This document shows positions 8,319 through 17,018 of a DNA stretch of 64,000 bases, piece after piece. The notes below the pieces were generated by a model. It did no database searches, was not told where the DNA came from, and saw nothing but the letters and a program-made list of their open reading frames with translations. The translations under genes were made by a program, and so were the position numbers. The stretch comes from Parahalioglobus pacificus (GTDB lineage: Bacteria > Pseudomonadota > Gammaproteobacteria > Pseudomonadales > Halieaceae). Each line of letters starts with the position of its first letter. The stretch's first letter is position 1. The stretch lies in assembly GCF_014652275.1 (NCBI RefSeq), contig NZ_BMYM01000001.1, positions 1-64,000 of the forward strand, in the 5' to 3' direction.

Positions 8319-9008
8319 GTGAAGACCATTGGGCTACTGGGCGGGATGAGCTGGGAAAGCACCGCGCTTTACTACCGCCTCATTAACGAGCGCACTCGGG
8401 CGCTGCTCGGCGGATTACACTCAGCCCCAATTGCCATGGTGAGTGTCGATTTTGCCCCGCTGGAGCGGCTGCAGGTAGCCGGTGACTGGGTGGGCATTGG
8501 CAGGCAGCTCTCGGCCAACGCTCGCGAGGTACAAGCTGCGGGTGCCGACGTGTTATTGCTGTGCACGAATACCATGCATAAGGTGGCTGACGAGATTGCA
8601 GCAGCGGTGGACATTCCCATGCTGCATTTGGCCGACACCACTGCACAAGCTATTCGAGCGAACGGGCATGCGCGCCCCGCTTTGTTGGGTACACGCTTCA
8701 CGATGGAGGAAGCGTTCTATAGAGAGCGACTTTCGAGCGCTGGCCTGTCGGCACTGATTCCCGATCAATCGGCACGGGACGAGGTTCATCGCGTGATTTA
8801 CGAGGAGCTGTGTCAGGGTCAGGTTCGCGCCGAGTCACGCAATGCCTATCAGCGTGTTGTCGCGGACTTGGCTAACGAAGGTGCTGACTGCGTTATCGCG
8901 GGATGTACAGAGATTACACTGCTGCTGTCGCCGGATGATTGTCCACTCCCGTTATACGACACGGCAGCCCTGCATGCGCAGGCAGCGGTTAGCTGGGCGT
9001 TGCAATGA
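8319..9008 (+). CDS. Aspartate/glutamate racemase family protein
   Basis: The 229-residue protein belongs to the PLP-independent Asp/Glu racemase family, which uses two cysteines as acid and base. Both are present: Cys82 in LLLCTNTMHK and Cys196 in IAGCTEITLLL, and the N-terminus MKTIGLLGGMSWEST is typical of YgeA/RacX-type enzymes. Three in-frame GTG codons occur (8307, 8313, 8319). I chose 8319 because TGGAGG ends 5 bases before it. It is not MurI proper, so a role in broad-specificity amino acid racemisation is more likely than peptidoglycan synthesis. Confidence 0.88.
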   Translation: MKTIGLLGGMSWESTALYYRLINERTRALLGGLHSAPIAMVSVDFAPLERLQVAGDWVGIGRQLSANAREVQAAGADVLLLCTNTMHKVADEIAAAVDIPMLHLADTTAQAIRANGHARPALLGTRFTMEEAFYRERLSSAGLSALIPDQSARDEVHRVIYEELCQGQVRAESRNAYQRVVADLANEGADCVIAGCTEITLLLSPDDCPLPLYDTAALHAQAAVSWALQ

Positions 9009-9048
9009 TGGCACCTGATTCCCAGTACGGCGGTGTTGGGTGTCGCCG

Positions 9049-9459
9049 ATGAGGGGAGGGTGTCGCTGCGGCAACATTCGGCTTTCCTGGCAACTGGTCG
9101 ACTACTCCCTGGTGCCTCGGCAGTGCGATTGCGAATTCTGTCGCAGCCGAGAGTTGGTCTGGGTGTCGAAACAGGGTGCGCCACTGGACATCGACGTTAT
9201 GGTGCCCGAGCACTACGCGGTAGTGCACCAGGGCACGGGCCGCGTGGATTTTCACCACTGCACCCGGTGCAAGCAGATACCGGTGGCAACCAGCGTTATC
9301 GATCACCAGTACTACGCGGTTGTTAATGTTGCCTGCCTCCACGACCGAGCAGTCTTCGCCCCGCCGCGTCCCGTCGATCTTACGAGCGCAACGATGGATG
9401 AATCCATTGCCCGACGTCGTGCAAACTGGTGCTCGCAGGTTACACTGCGGATCCGTTAA
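9049..9459 (+). CDS. GFA/CENP-V domain zinc protein
   Basis: The protein (136 residues from ATG 9049) has the cysteine pattern of the glutathione-dependent formaldehyde-activating (GFA) fold: GGCRCGNIRL at the start, CDCEFC near residue 30 and HHCTRCKQ near 73. These bind zinc. Most members with this fold are of unknown function and are probably not true formaldehyde-activating enzymes. A GTG at 9040 is an alternative start. The central part is less conserved than usual, and the gene is followed at once by the lipocalin gene. Confidence 0.72.
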   Translation: MRGGCRCGNIRLSWQLVDYSLVPRQCDCEFCRSRELVWVSKQGAPLDIDVMVPEHYAVVHQGTGRVDFHHCTRCKQIPVATSVIDHQYYAVVNVACLHDRAVFAPPRPVDLTSATMDESIARRRANWCSQVTLRIR

Positions 9460-9490
9460 GCGTACCTATTACAGGCTTTTGGTGAACTTT

Positions 9491-10054
9491 ATGTCTTCCA
9501 GTTTTTTGGCGGCCTTACCCAGACTGTTTGTCGGGTGCGCTCTGATTATCAGTTTGGCGGCCTGTCAGGGCGGGATGCCGGAGGGTGTGACACCGGTTGG
9601 CCAGTTTGATGTGCAGCGTTACGCGGGCAAATGGTATGAGATCGCGCGACTGGATAATCGCTTTGAGCGTGGCCTAACGGCGATTACTGCAGAATATGCG
9701 CTGCGTGACGACGGTACCATTACGGTTCTCAATAGCGGCACCTCTATTGAGAGTGGAGAGCGTGAGAGCGCTGAAGGTAAGGCGCGGTTTGCCGGACCTG
9801 AGGATGAGGCCTTTTTGCAGGTGTCGTTCTTTGGTCCCTTCTACGCGAGCTACATCGTTTTTGAACTGGGTCAGGATTACGACTACGCCTTCGTTTCAGG
9901 CAGTGATACCGACTACCTTTGGTTGCTCGCCCGCGAACCTGTGATCAGCGATACCCTGAAAGACCGGTTTGTGGCTCGCGCCGGTGCGTTGGGCTTTGCC
10001 GCGGATAAACTTGTCTGGGTTGAACACGGTGCCAGTGCCGTCTCGACAAAGTAG
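9491..10054 (+). CDS. blc: Outer-membrane lipocalin, Blc family
   Basis: The 187-residue lipoprotein has a signal peptide ending in the lipobox LAAC (residues about 27-30) and then the lipocalin motif GKWYEIARLDNRFERGL. The third conserved region is YLWLLAREP near residue 145. Bacterial lipocalins of this type sit on the inner leaflet of the outer membrane and bind fatty acids or lysophospholipids, helping membrane repair under stress. I chose ATG 9491 because it precedes a proper signal peptide; upstream in-frame codons overlap the GFA gene. The next gene (LysE-type exporter) starts 9 bases after the stop. Confidence 0.92.
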   Translation: MSSSFLAALPRLFVGCALIISLAACQGGMPEGVTPVGQFDVQRYAGKWYEIARLDNRFERGLTAITAEYALRDDGTITVLNSGTSIESGERESAEGKARFAGPEDEAFLQVSFFGPFYASYIVFELGQDYDYAFVSGSDTDYLWLLAREPVISDTLKDRFVARAGALGFAADKLVWVEHGASAVSTK

Positions 10055-10063
10055 GGCGCGTTC

Positions 10064-10705
10064 ATGCCCTCTTTAGAAGTTCTGATCGCGTTTACCGCGG
10101 CTGCTGTGGTGATGAATTTGTCACCCGGGCCCTCCAACCTCTATGTCATGGCAAGAGCGATTGCCCAGGGCGTGCCGGGCGGCCTTGCTGCAGCGGCAGG
10201 TCTTGCAGTAGGCAGTGTTGTTCATGTCGTGGCGGCGGTGCTGGGCTTGGCCGCGATCTTTGAATATTCACCACTGGCCTATACCGTGTTCAAAGTGGCC
10301 GGCGCTGGCTATCTTGTCTATCTCGGTATTGCCTACTGGCGGCACTCGCCTGAACAATCCGTTCAAGAAGCGGTGCCCCGCACGCCCCTCTGGCGGGTGT
10401 TCCGCGAAAGTGTGTTGGTTGAAGCGAGTAACCCCAAGACAGCCTTGTTTTTTCTGGCGCTGCTGCCGCAGTTTGTCGATCCGGCGGCCGGCCCGGTTGC
10501 GCCGCAGTTTTTGCTGCTTGGGCTTATCGTTACAGTGTCGGCGATTCCCTGCGACGTGCTGGTGGCGGTCTCCGCGGCAAAAGTGTCGCGCTGGCTACTG
10601 CAAAACGATAAGGCCCAGCAGTTACAGGAGCGAGTGTCCGGTGTGATCCTCATCGCGATGGGTGCCGTTATTCTGGGCACTGAGGCCTGGGAAGCTAAGC
10701 GCTAG
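10064..10705 (+). CDS. LysE/RhtB family amino acid exporter
   Basis: The 213-residue inner-membrane protein has about six hydrophobic segments and the LysE-family hallmark near the start, AAVVMNLSPGPSNLYVMARA. A second conserved motif is EASNPKTALFFLALLPQFV near residue 125. Relatives export threonine, homoserine lactone, leucine or other amino acids. The exact substrate is not visible in the sequence. It follows the lipocalin by 9 bases and is probably co-transcribed with it. Confidence 0.92.
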   Translation: MPSLEVLIAFTAAAVVMNLSPGPSNLYVMARAIAQGVPGGLAAAAGLAVGSVVHVVAAVLGLAAIFEYSPLAYTVFKVAGAGYLVYLGIAYWRHSPEQSVQEAVPRTPLWRVFRESVLVEASNPKTALFFLALLPQFVDPAAGPVAPQFLLLGLIVTVSAIPCDVLVAVSAAKVSRWLLQNDKAQQLQERVSGVILIAMGAVILGTEAWEAKR

Positions 10706-10853
10706 GTAGCAGATAGCATCTCATCTCAGAACGCCGGTCAAGACGCGAAGCGTTGAGTGAGTGGCGCCACCGGCCTCATGCTGTCCCATTAGTGTGAATC
10801 GGCATCTGTCCTGCGGTTTGTTGTGCGGGTGGCGATTTATTTCGAGCAGGCAC

Positions 10854-10882
10854 AAAAAAGGCCGGGATTGCCGGCCTTTTTT
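10854..10882. terminator. Bidirectional terminator between convergent genes
   Basis: GGCCGG (10860-10865) pairs with CCGGCC (10871-10876) and is flanked by A6 and T6, so it can stop transcripts from both sides. These are the LysE-type gene on the plus strand and the exported-protein gene at 10929-11273 on the minus strand. Confidence 0.88.
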
Positions 10883-10928
10883 GTAAGTGTGGTTGATGCC
10901 CGGGCTGCGCCGGGAGCACCTATCTCAC

Positions 10929-11273
10929 TTAAGAGGAGCGGGTATCGGAAACTTCAAGCAGTTCCCATTTGCCGTCTTTGTTTCTGTCTTCGGTGTAGCG
11001 GTATTTCACCTTGGAGCCGTGTGGCGCATTCTCAATACCGTCGGTGCTGGGTGCCTTGAACTGCACGCGGCGATTCTTGCTGCGGTTCATGCTGCAACGA
11101 GCGTCTTTTCCGTTCTTGGCTGAGTGAAACTCAACGTAGACCGGTTTGCCCATTTTGGCGGCACGATCCTTGTCCACGGTACCTTCAACGATACAATCCT
11201 GAGTGACCTCGGCGAATGCACCAGGCGCCAGGAGGGGTAATGCGAGTGCGATTGCTGCTGTAAGCTTTTTCAT
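10929..11273 (-). CDS. Periplasmic protein of unknown function
   Basis: The 114-residue protein starts with a clear signal peptide (MKKLTAAIALALPLLAPGAFA, cleavage after AFA). The mature part has two cysteines (TQDCIVEG and DARCSMNR) that may form a disulfide, and ends with a charged stretch rich in Lys, Arg and Asp (RYTEDRNKDGKWELLEV). GGAG stands a few bases before the ATG. I do not recognise the family. It is monocistronic, with a terminator downstream and an AT-rich upstream region. Confidence 0.72.
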   Translation of the reverse strand: MKKLTAAIALALPLLAPGAFAEVTQDCIVEGTVDKDRAAKMGKPVYVEFHSAKNGKDARCSMNRSKNRRVQFKAPSTDGIENAPHGSKVKYRYTEDRNKDGKWELLEVSDTRSS

Positions 11274-11576
11274 GGTCTATCTCCTTCGCCTCACGGCGAG
11301 AATTTATATTTCTGAATGTCATGTTTCTGTAACAATGCTCTGGTAGGCATCTTGAGAAGTACTATACAGGCAACGAAGTCAGTATAGCTATCGTTGAAAC
11401 ATGATTGTAATAATAAGTTCACATAAAAGGTGTAGGAGTTTGCGAAGATCCCAATAAGTTTTATAAAAACAACAATATAGAGATGATCCGGTAATTGTTA
11501 CAAACCGTCATATTTGTCGTCAAAAAGGGGTTTCCGCTGCGAATCCTCCCAATTTAAGGCCTGTATGGAGGCGCGA
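11274..11576. other. AT-rich gap with no recognised gene
   Basis: This 303-base gap between the exported-protein gene and the end of imuB is clearly more AT-rich than its surroundings, especially 11350-11500. It should hold the promoter of the minus-strand gene at 10929-11273. I see no convincing reading frame, RNA or repeat in it. Confidence 0.5.
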
Positions 11577-13034
11577 TCAGGCAAAAATGCCCTGGATATA
11601 CCAGTGCTGCAGCCTGCGATCCCGGTAAATCCAGAGATGCTGGCCCTGCTCACCTTGCGCAATGTAGTAGTCACGACTTACAGGCTCGGCCCACCAGTTA
11701 TCCTCGATCCTCTCTGGCCCATAAATCAGCGCCAGAGGCCCGTTCCAGTACAGCGCCCCCTGCTGCAGTTGCAGCGGCTGTGGCTGCGGCATTAGCCAGA
11801 AGGGCCTTTGCTGGCAAGGCGTAGCACCCTGAGTACCTGAGGGGTCTTGTTGGGTGCCGCCCATGCTGCGCATAGCGCAGTCCTGGCCTGTTTGAACGGC
11901 ATACTCGGGCAGGTGTTCATCCCTGCAGCCGATCGTCATTATTGCCTGCAGCCCCAAGCGGCTGCGCAACCTGTCCAGCAGGCTACTGAGCGGTTCACGT
12001 TGCTGGCCGCTGTTAAAGAGGTCTACTGTGGCGGCGCTGGCCGATTCCAGCTGGCGACAGTTGAGCGTGACACCCTCAATGCCGCTGGTGAAGGGCTCGC
12101 GTTCAAGCTGAATGCCGGTGAGCTGGTGCCAGTTCTGCCAGTCGTGGCTGTGGCTACTGCTGCGCACCAGTAAATGCTGTACCTGGCCCTCGATAGTGAT
12201 GAACTCCCATTGGATTTCGCCGGTTTGTAGCTGGGTATTGCGCAGAAACCGGCACAGCGACTGCAGCAGGAACTGGATGGCAGGCTGCATCTCGTTATGG
12301 CCGCGCACTTCATAGCCGAACCAATAGGTATCGCTAAACCGCGCGGGGGGTTGGTAGTCCTTGCGCAGATCGGCACGCAGGCCAAGCAGCTGCTGTAATT
12401 CATCGACAAAGGCCTTGCCACAGCGTTTTGCCAATGCGGGGGGTGGCAGTTTAAGCAGGTCCTCAAAGTGGTGAATCCCCGCCCGCCGTAAGGAGTCTAT
12501 TGTTGCCGCGTGGTCTTTCAGCAACGCGATGGGCAATGTGCCCAGGCGTTGCTCCAACGGCTGCTCCACAGCCAGTGCAATATCCGGCGCAACGTGTGAT
12601 AGCAACCAGGCTGCCCGCGGCGTAGCGGCCAAGCCCTGTTCGGCCTGGTAGCCTCGTGTGGCCAGCCCGCGACGCACGTCTTCCATCAGGCGGTCCAGAC
12701 CACGGTACAGTGTGAGGCAGCTGCCAATTTCCAGCAGCAGGCTGTCGCCTCGCCAGTGGTGCAGTGTTGGACTAATGCTATAAGCCCAGCTGCACAGCTG
12801 CGTCATGCTCAGCTGTTCCCGTACCGTATCGCGCTCTAGTAGCGTGAGCGGTTGCTCCGCTGCCAGGGCGCGAACGGTCGCTGTACTTTGCCCGGTCTTA
12901 ATACCCATGGCGCAGGCACAGTCATTGGCACGCAGTACGCGCTGCTTTTCCAAAACCACAACGGCCTGCTCTTCGCTGCGATTCAGCGCCTGTAGCGGGA
13001 GCAGATCAAAGCGTAAACACAGCCATAAACTCAT
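11577..13034 (-). CDS. imuB: ImuB, Y-family-like mutasome scaffold
   Basis: ImuB (485 residues) is a catalytically inactive relative of Y-family DNA polymerases that links DnaE2 and ImuA to the beta sliding clamp. The N-terminus SLWLCLRFDLLPLQAL replaces the Asp-containing DMDxFFA motif. The position of the second catalytic motif reads DSLLLEIGSCLTLYRG instead of SxDEA, so it should not polymerise. The helix-hairpin-helix part is near TIDSLRRAGIHHFEDLLKLP. A probable clamp-binding peptide, TVDLF, is at residues 336-340. The ATG at 13034 lies about 100 bases downstream of its own LexA box. Neither imuA nor dnaE2 is adjacent, unlike the usual imuA-imuB-dnaE2 operon. Confidence 0.92.
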   Translation of the reverse strand: MSLWLCLRFDLLPLQALNRSEEQAVVVLEKQRVLRANDCACAMGIKTGQSTATVRALAAEQPLTLLERDTVREQLSMTQLCSWAYSISPTLHHWRGDSLLLEIGSCLTLYRGLDRLMEDVRRGLATRGYQAEQGLAATPRAAWLLSHVAPDIALAVEQPLEQRLGTLPIALLKDHAATIDSLRRAGIHHFEDLLKLPPPALAKRCGKAFVDELQQLLGLRADLRKDYQPPARFSDTYWFGYEVRGHNEMQPAIQFLLQSLCRFLRNTQLQTGEIQWEFITIEGQVQHLLVRSSSHSHDWQNWHQLTGIQLEREPFTSGIEGVTLNCRQLESASAATVDLFNSGQQREPLSSLLDRLRSRLGLQAIMTIGCRDEHLPEYAVQTGQDCAMRSMGGTQQDPSGTQGATPCQQRPFWLMPQPQPLQLQQGALYWNGPLALIYGPERIEDNWWAEPVSRDYYIAQGEQGQHLWIYRDRRLQHWYIQGIFA

Positions 13035-13136
13035 GCGGTTGTGCCCGCTAAAATGGTGTCTGGACTACCTATTTTCCAATCACTTTGGGGCGCTGCCAGG
13101 TAGCGAGGGAGCAGTTGGGCCAGTTTGGCATAAATA

Positions 13137-13152
13137 CTGTACATATATACAG
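13137..13152 (-). promoter_or_regulatory. LexA (SOS) box of imuB
   Basis: CTGTACATATATACAG is a full CTG-N10-CAG match with an AT-alternating centre. It is located about 100 bases upstream of imuB. On the minus strand a TGGACA lies 17 bases before AATACT, which overlaps the box, giving a plausible LexA-repressed promoter. Confidence 0.9.
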
Positions 13153-13289
13153 TATTTTATAAAAACAGATCCCTGTCCAGTAAGGCGGTGAAAGGCTGGC
13201 AATCCCGTGGTTGCTAGGCCATTATGAGCGCCCTTCGTGGCTCACGAGGCTGCGAAAACCCTCTTTCATCAACCACTCGAGAGACAACC

Positions 13290-15161
13290 GTGAATAAACC
13301 CAGACATTTATTGCTGGCAACCAGTGTCGCCGCGATGGCGCTCACCGGTTGCGCCAAGGAGGCGCCTGCGCCCGCAGCCGATGTTGCCGCTGCAGAGACG
13401 GCACCAGTAACCACTGCGGTGCCCGCTGAAACCCCAGATGTGGCCACAGCGTTCCGTACTTTTCTGGACGAGAACTGGGCCGCTGACCTGGTTCGCTTCC
13501 CAACCTTCGCCAGCTATGTGGGCGACAAGACCAACCAGGATAAATGGAATACCGTATCGGAAGCTTTCCAGCAGGAATCGCGCGAAATTTCCGAAGCCCG
13601 CCTGGCCGCAGTGGCTGACTACGACCGTTCGCAGCTGGACGATAGCCTGGGCCTGTCCTGGGACCTGTACAAGCTGGATATTGAGCGTCAGCTGGCCAGC
13701 GATGATTTCCGTCACCACAAATTCGTCATCGATCAATTCCGCGGCCCGCACACGGCTGTCCCCAGCTTCCTGATCAACATTCACCGCGTGGGCGATATCG
13801 CCGATGCAGCGGCATACGTTAGCCGCCTTAACGGTGTTGGCGTCTGGTTTGACGATGTGATTGAACAGATGCGCATTCGTCAGGAGAAGAACTTCCTGCT
13901 GGCTGATTGGCAGTATCCACAAATGATTGCTGCGTCGAAGAATGTGATCACGGGTGCACCTTTTGATGACACCGGTGAAGACTCCACAATCTGGGCTGAT
14001 TTCCAAGGCAAGGTTGCCAAGTTAGAGATTGAAGACAGCGAGAAAGACACGCTGTTGAGCGATGCCAAGAAGGCGTTGGTTGAGGTGGTTAAGCCTGCCT
14101 ACGACCGCCTGATCGCAGAGCTGGAAACCCAGGGTGCTGTGGCACCGGACGCGGATGGTGTATGGAAGTTTGAGCGTGGTGATGAGTTCTATGCCGAGCG
14201 CCTGCGCTGGTTCACCACGACGGACCTGACAGCCGATGAAGTGCACGACATCGGTCTGCGCGAGGTCGCGCGTATTCATGCAGAGATGGAAGCCATCAAG
14301 GATAAGGTCGGTTTCGAGGGTACTCTGGCGGAATTTTTCGTGTTCATGCGCGAAGACGAGCAGTTCTACTACCCCAACACGGACGAGGGCCGCGCCGCTT
14401 ATCTGGCTGAAGCTACGCGTTTGATTGATGTTATGCGCGAGCGTCTGCCGGAGATGTTTGGTCTGCTCCCCAAAGCTGAGCTCACAGTGAAGCGTGTTGA
14501 GGCTTTCCGCGAGCGCTCTGCCGGTAAGGCCTTTTATCAGGGGCCGCCGCCGGATGGTTCTCGTCCCGGCATCTATTACGCCAATCTGTACAACATGATG
14601 GATATGCCCAAGTACCAGATGGAAGCGCTGGCATACCACGAAGGCGTTCCTGGCCATCACATGCAGCGTGCTATCTCGGTAGAGCTGCAGGGCATTCCTA
14701 TTTTCCAGAAGTACGCAAGCTTCACTGCCTATACTGAAGGTTGGGGCCTGTACAGCGAGCTGGTGCCCAAGGAAATGGGCTTCTATGAAGATCCATACTC
14801 CGACTTTGGTCGCCTGGCGATGGAGCTGTGGCGCGCCTGCCGCCTGGTGGTGGACACCGGTTTACACAGCAAGCGTTGGACGCGTGAGGAAGCCATTGAT
14901 TACCTGGTCGAGAATACGCCCAATTCTGTAGGTGATTCCACCAAGGCGATTGAACGCTACATCGCCATGCCAGGTCAGGCGACTGCCTACCTGATTGGCA
15001 AGCTGAAAATCGTTGAGCTGCGTGAGAAGGCGCGCACTGCGATGGGTGATGCTTTCGACATCCGTGACTTCCACGACGAAGTGCTGAAAGACGGCCCCGT
15101 GCCGCTGTCTGTGCTGGAGCAGAAGATCGACGCGATGATCGCTGCCTCAAACGCGGGTTAG
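13290..15161 (+). CDS. DUF885-family lipoprotein, putative metallopeptidase
   Basis: The 623-residue product starts at GTG 13290 with a lipoprotein signal (MNKPRHLLLATSVAAMALTGC, lipobox LTGC) and an Ala/Pro-rich linker. The body is a DUF885 domain with the diagnostic HEGVPGHH (residues 450-457) and EGWGLYSE about 25 residues later. This arrangement resembles thermolysin/M32-like zinc sites (HExxH variant plus a downstream Glu), so peptidase activity is likely but unproven. The protein should be membrane-anchored facing the periplasm. It is transcribed away from imuB; the 255 bases between them contain the imuB LexA box and both promoters. A strong terminator follows. Confidence 0.9.
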   Translation: MNKPRHLLLATSVAAMALTGCAKEAPAPAADVAAAETAPVTTAVPAETPDVATAFRTFLDENWAADLVRFPTFASYVGDKTNQDKWNTVSEAFQQESREISEARLAAVADYDRSQLDDSLGLSWDLYKLDIERQLASDDFRHHKFVIDQFRGPHTAVPSFLINIHRVGDIADAAAYVSRLNGVGVWFDDVIEQMRIRQEKNFLLADWQYPQMIAASKNVITGAPFDDTGEDSTIWADFQGKVAKLEIEDSEKDTLLSDAKKALVEVVKPAYDRLIAELETQGAVAPDADGVWKFERGDEFYAERLRWFTTTDLTADEVHDIGLREVARIHAEMEAIKDKVGFEGTLAEFFVFMREDEQFYYPNTDEGRAAYLAEATRLIDVMRERLPEMFGLLPKAELTVKRVEAFRERSAGKAFYQGPPPDGSRPGIYYANLYNMMDMPKYQMEALAYHEGVPGHHMQRAISVELQGIPIFQKYASFTAYTEGWGLYSELVPKEMGFYEDPYSDFGRLAMELWRACRLVVDTGLHSKRWTREEAIDYLVENTPNSVGDSTKAIERYIAMPGQATAYLIGKLKIVELREKARTAMGDAFDIRDFHDEVLKDGPVPLSVLEQKIDAMIAASNAG

Positions 15162-15183
15162 CGCAAAGAGGTGAGTTAACGAA

Positions 15184-15215
15184 AACGCCGGGCGAATACC
15201 CCGGCGTTTTTTTTT
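15184..15215 (+). terminator. Rho-independent terminator of the DUF885 gene
   Basis: The arms AACGCCGGG (15184-15192) and CCCGGCGTT (15200-15208) enclose a 7-base loop and are followed by a run of nine T. Confidence 0.93.
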
Positions 15216-15228
15216 GCCTCTGGTGTTC

Positions 15229-15435
15229 CTAGACGCCGGCGCTTTCCATCATGTAGGTGATCACCACCTTAATCAGGAAGCCCAGGATGCCCATGGCCAG
15301 GGCAATATACAGAATAAAGGTGCCGAACTTACCGGCATGACTTCGCCGTGCCAGGTCTGCCACGATAAACACCATGAACAGGATCAGGCCACCCACACCC
15401 AGAGTGACGCCGTATTCTGTCAGTCATTCATCCAC
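15229..15435 (-). pseudogene. DUF2788-like small membrane protein gene, disrupted start
   Basis: Read on the minus strand, 15423-15229 encodes LTEYGVTLGVGGLILFMVF, then DLARRSHAGKFGTFILYIAL and a second membrane segment ending at TAG 15229. This is about 64 residues and fits the small two-helix DUF2788 family. No normal start codon is in frame. GTG GAT GAA at 15435-15427 is followed by TGA (15426-15424) directly before the CTG that opens the conserved part. A good AGGAG lies upstream (15448-15452). One missing base (ATGAATGACCTG to ATGAATGACTG) or a TGG-to-TGA change would explain it. It may be a young pseudogene, a CTG start or an assembly error. Confidence 0.6.
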
Positions 15436-15491
15436 GGTGACGCTTCTCTCCTGTGTGATTGCTCATGCCACGATTGCGATGATCGCCCGGT

Positions 15492-15926
15492 TTAACTGGC
15501 GACTATGTTAGTAACCAGCTGTGTCTCGGCACTCATGGAGTTGGTTACCAGGCAAGACTCCTCAGCCTTGTGCAGCAATCTGTCTGCTTTACCCTGATCT
15601 GCCCTGGTGTCCAGGGTCAGCGTTGCGGTTACCGTGACGGCAGTGAAACGCGTGACGCGATCGATGCGGTCCAGCGTACCCTCGACGTTGCAGCTTAAGG
15701 TTTCCCACTCAAACTTCGAAGCATTGGCAATTGCCTGGAAGGTGAGAATAAAACAGTCGGCAACGGCACCCATCATCAGGTCTTCAGGTGACCACTTATC
15801 CCCCGGGCCGCCGAACTGGGTAGGCGGTGCCGAGATAATCTCGGGTAGGTTCTCAGCTTCTATGGCTACAGGTTCGCCGGGCAGGGCGCTTGCCTTCACC
15901 ACATAGTGATGGGGAAAGTCTTGCAT
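15492..15926 (-). CDS. OsmC/Ohr family protein
   Basis: The 144-residue protein has the OsmC fold with its two redox cysteines, Cys58 in GAVADCFILTF and Cys125 in AEESCLVTNSM. Such proteins reduce organic hydroperoxides in the cytoplasm, using lipoyl or other thiols. The sequence is closer to the general OsmC-like group than to Ohr proper. It lies between the broken DUF2788-like gene and imuA on the same strand and probably has its own promoter, since the gap to imuA is about 75 bases. Confidence 0.88.
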   Translation of the reverse strand: MQDFPHHYVVKASALPGEPVAIEAENLPEIISAPPTQFGGPGDKWSPEDLMMGAVADCFILTFQAIANASKFEWETLSCNVEGTLDRIDRVTRFTAVTVTATLTLDTRADQGKADRLLHKAEESCLVTNSMSAETQLVTNIVAS

Positions 15927-16000
15927 GTGAGTGGCTCCAAGTCGCTGGGCTTATGTGTATAGCGGTTATTGCCCTCACATGCCAGTACCCCGAGTGCTGC

Positions 16001-16729
16001 TTATGCGATACCTGCAGAGAAGCCGGTACTGCTTGTCGGGTTGCTTGCCGGCAGCTCCCATAACTGTGGCTGCTGCGGTACATCGTTGCTCGGTGACAGG
16101 GTCACATCGAGGTCCTGGCGTCCACCGCGTTGCTTGAGGATGCGCACCCGGCGGTACTCCCGCATCTGCAGCCGCAAGCCCGCCGGTGAATGATTGTGTT
16201 GCGCATCATTGGAGCGAAACAGAACAGCCAGAGTGTCGCTTTCGGCGGCGGCCAACTGTAGCTTGCGCAGCTCACTGTAGCGGTACTCTGTGGCCCCCAG
16301 CCAGCTAAATACCACGCTGCAAGTGCCGCTGCGTAGTGCCTGCTCGGTACTCCATAACAGATCTTCACGGTTCTGCGGGTGCACCAGCAGTACTTGCTGG
16401 GTGTCGATGCCGCGGGCCGACAGCAACGGCGCATAGGGGGTATAAGGCGGTGCGATAAAGGCCTGCCAACGGTTCTGTCCGCTCAGTGTCTCCATGGTGG
16501 GCAGGAATAGGCCCATTGCGCCCATGCCACAGCCGTCGCTGAGTACTTCAATGCTGGTGCCTGTGGGCCAGCCACCTTGTTGCAGTGCCTGATCCAGGCT
16601 GCTGTAGCCTGTACTGAGTGCACGCTCATCGTGAAACTCATGGTTAGCAGGCGCGTGATCGTTGAACAGGGCGGAGTGGCCCTGCCAGGTGTCTTTGCGT
16701 TGTATAACCTGTTCAAGCATCTCGTTCAT
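16001..16729 (-). CDS. imuA: ImuA, RecA-like mutasome protein
   Basis: ImuA (242 residues) is a RecA-fold protein that assists ImuB and DnaE2 in damage-induced mutagenesis. The segment ALSTGYSSLDQALQQGGWP matches the RecA/ImuA core. The P-loop position reads SDGCGMGAMGL and lacks the Lys-Ser/Thr of a working Walker A, so ATP binding is doubtful. ATG 16729 is chosen because it precedes the conserved core and has a strong GGAGG site; the longer upstream frame would read through the LexA box. The LexA box lies 28 bases upstream of the ATG. Confidence 0.88.
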   Translation of the reverse strand: MNEMLEQVIQRKDTWQGHSALFNDHAPANHEFHDERALSTGYSSLDQALQQGGWPTGTSIEVLSDGCGMGAMGLFLPTMETLSGQNRWQAFIAPPYTPYAPLLSARGIDTQQVLLVHPQNREDLLWSTEQALRSGTCSVVFSWLGATEYRYSELRKLQLAAAESDTLAVLFRSNDAQHNHSPAGLRLQMREYRRVRILKQRGGRQDLDVTLSPSNDVPQQPQLWELPASNPTSSTGFSAGIA

Positions 16730-16757
16730 GGTGGCCTCCGGGCGCGATCTCAAAATA

Positions 16758-16773
16758 CTGTATGAACATACAG
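16758..16773 (-). promoter_or_regulatory. LexA (SOS) box of imuA
   Basis: CTGTATGAACATACAG matches CTG-N10-CAG and is almost a perfect palindrome. It is the third such box in 12 kb, each placed directly upstream of one mutasome gene. On the minus strand TTGCAG lies 17 bases before TACTGT at the box edge. Confidence 0.92.
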
Positions 16774-17018
16774 TAGTTGTTGATTGGGGGCGCTGCAAGG
16801 GCCTGCGATGGGAAAATGCACAGTTCAAGATTGACCTGTCCAGTTTTCATACACATCCGCCCAGGCGGGTGAGTAAGGGTTCAGTGAGCAGGGAATGGTC
16901 CGCAGGCGGCAGCATTGCTGGGCGCTAATGGGTCCGGGATAAGCCGCAGCCTCGGTGAAATAGACGCTATAAGCAGTGGCTGTAGCACCGTAACCGGCGG
17001 GAGATCGGCGTTTTGCGA

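Noticed and set aside
14022-14660. 212-codon minus-strand frame opposite the DUF885 gene
   Set aside because: It is a codon-bias shadow of the real gene with no recognisable motif.
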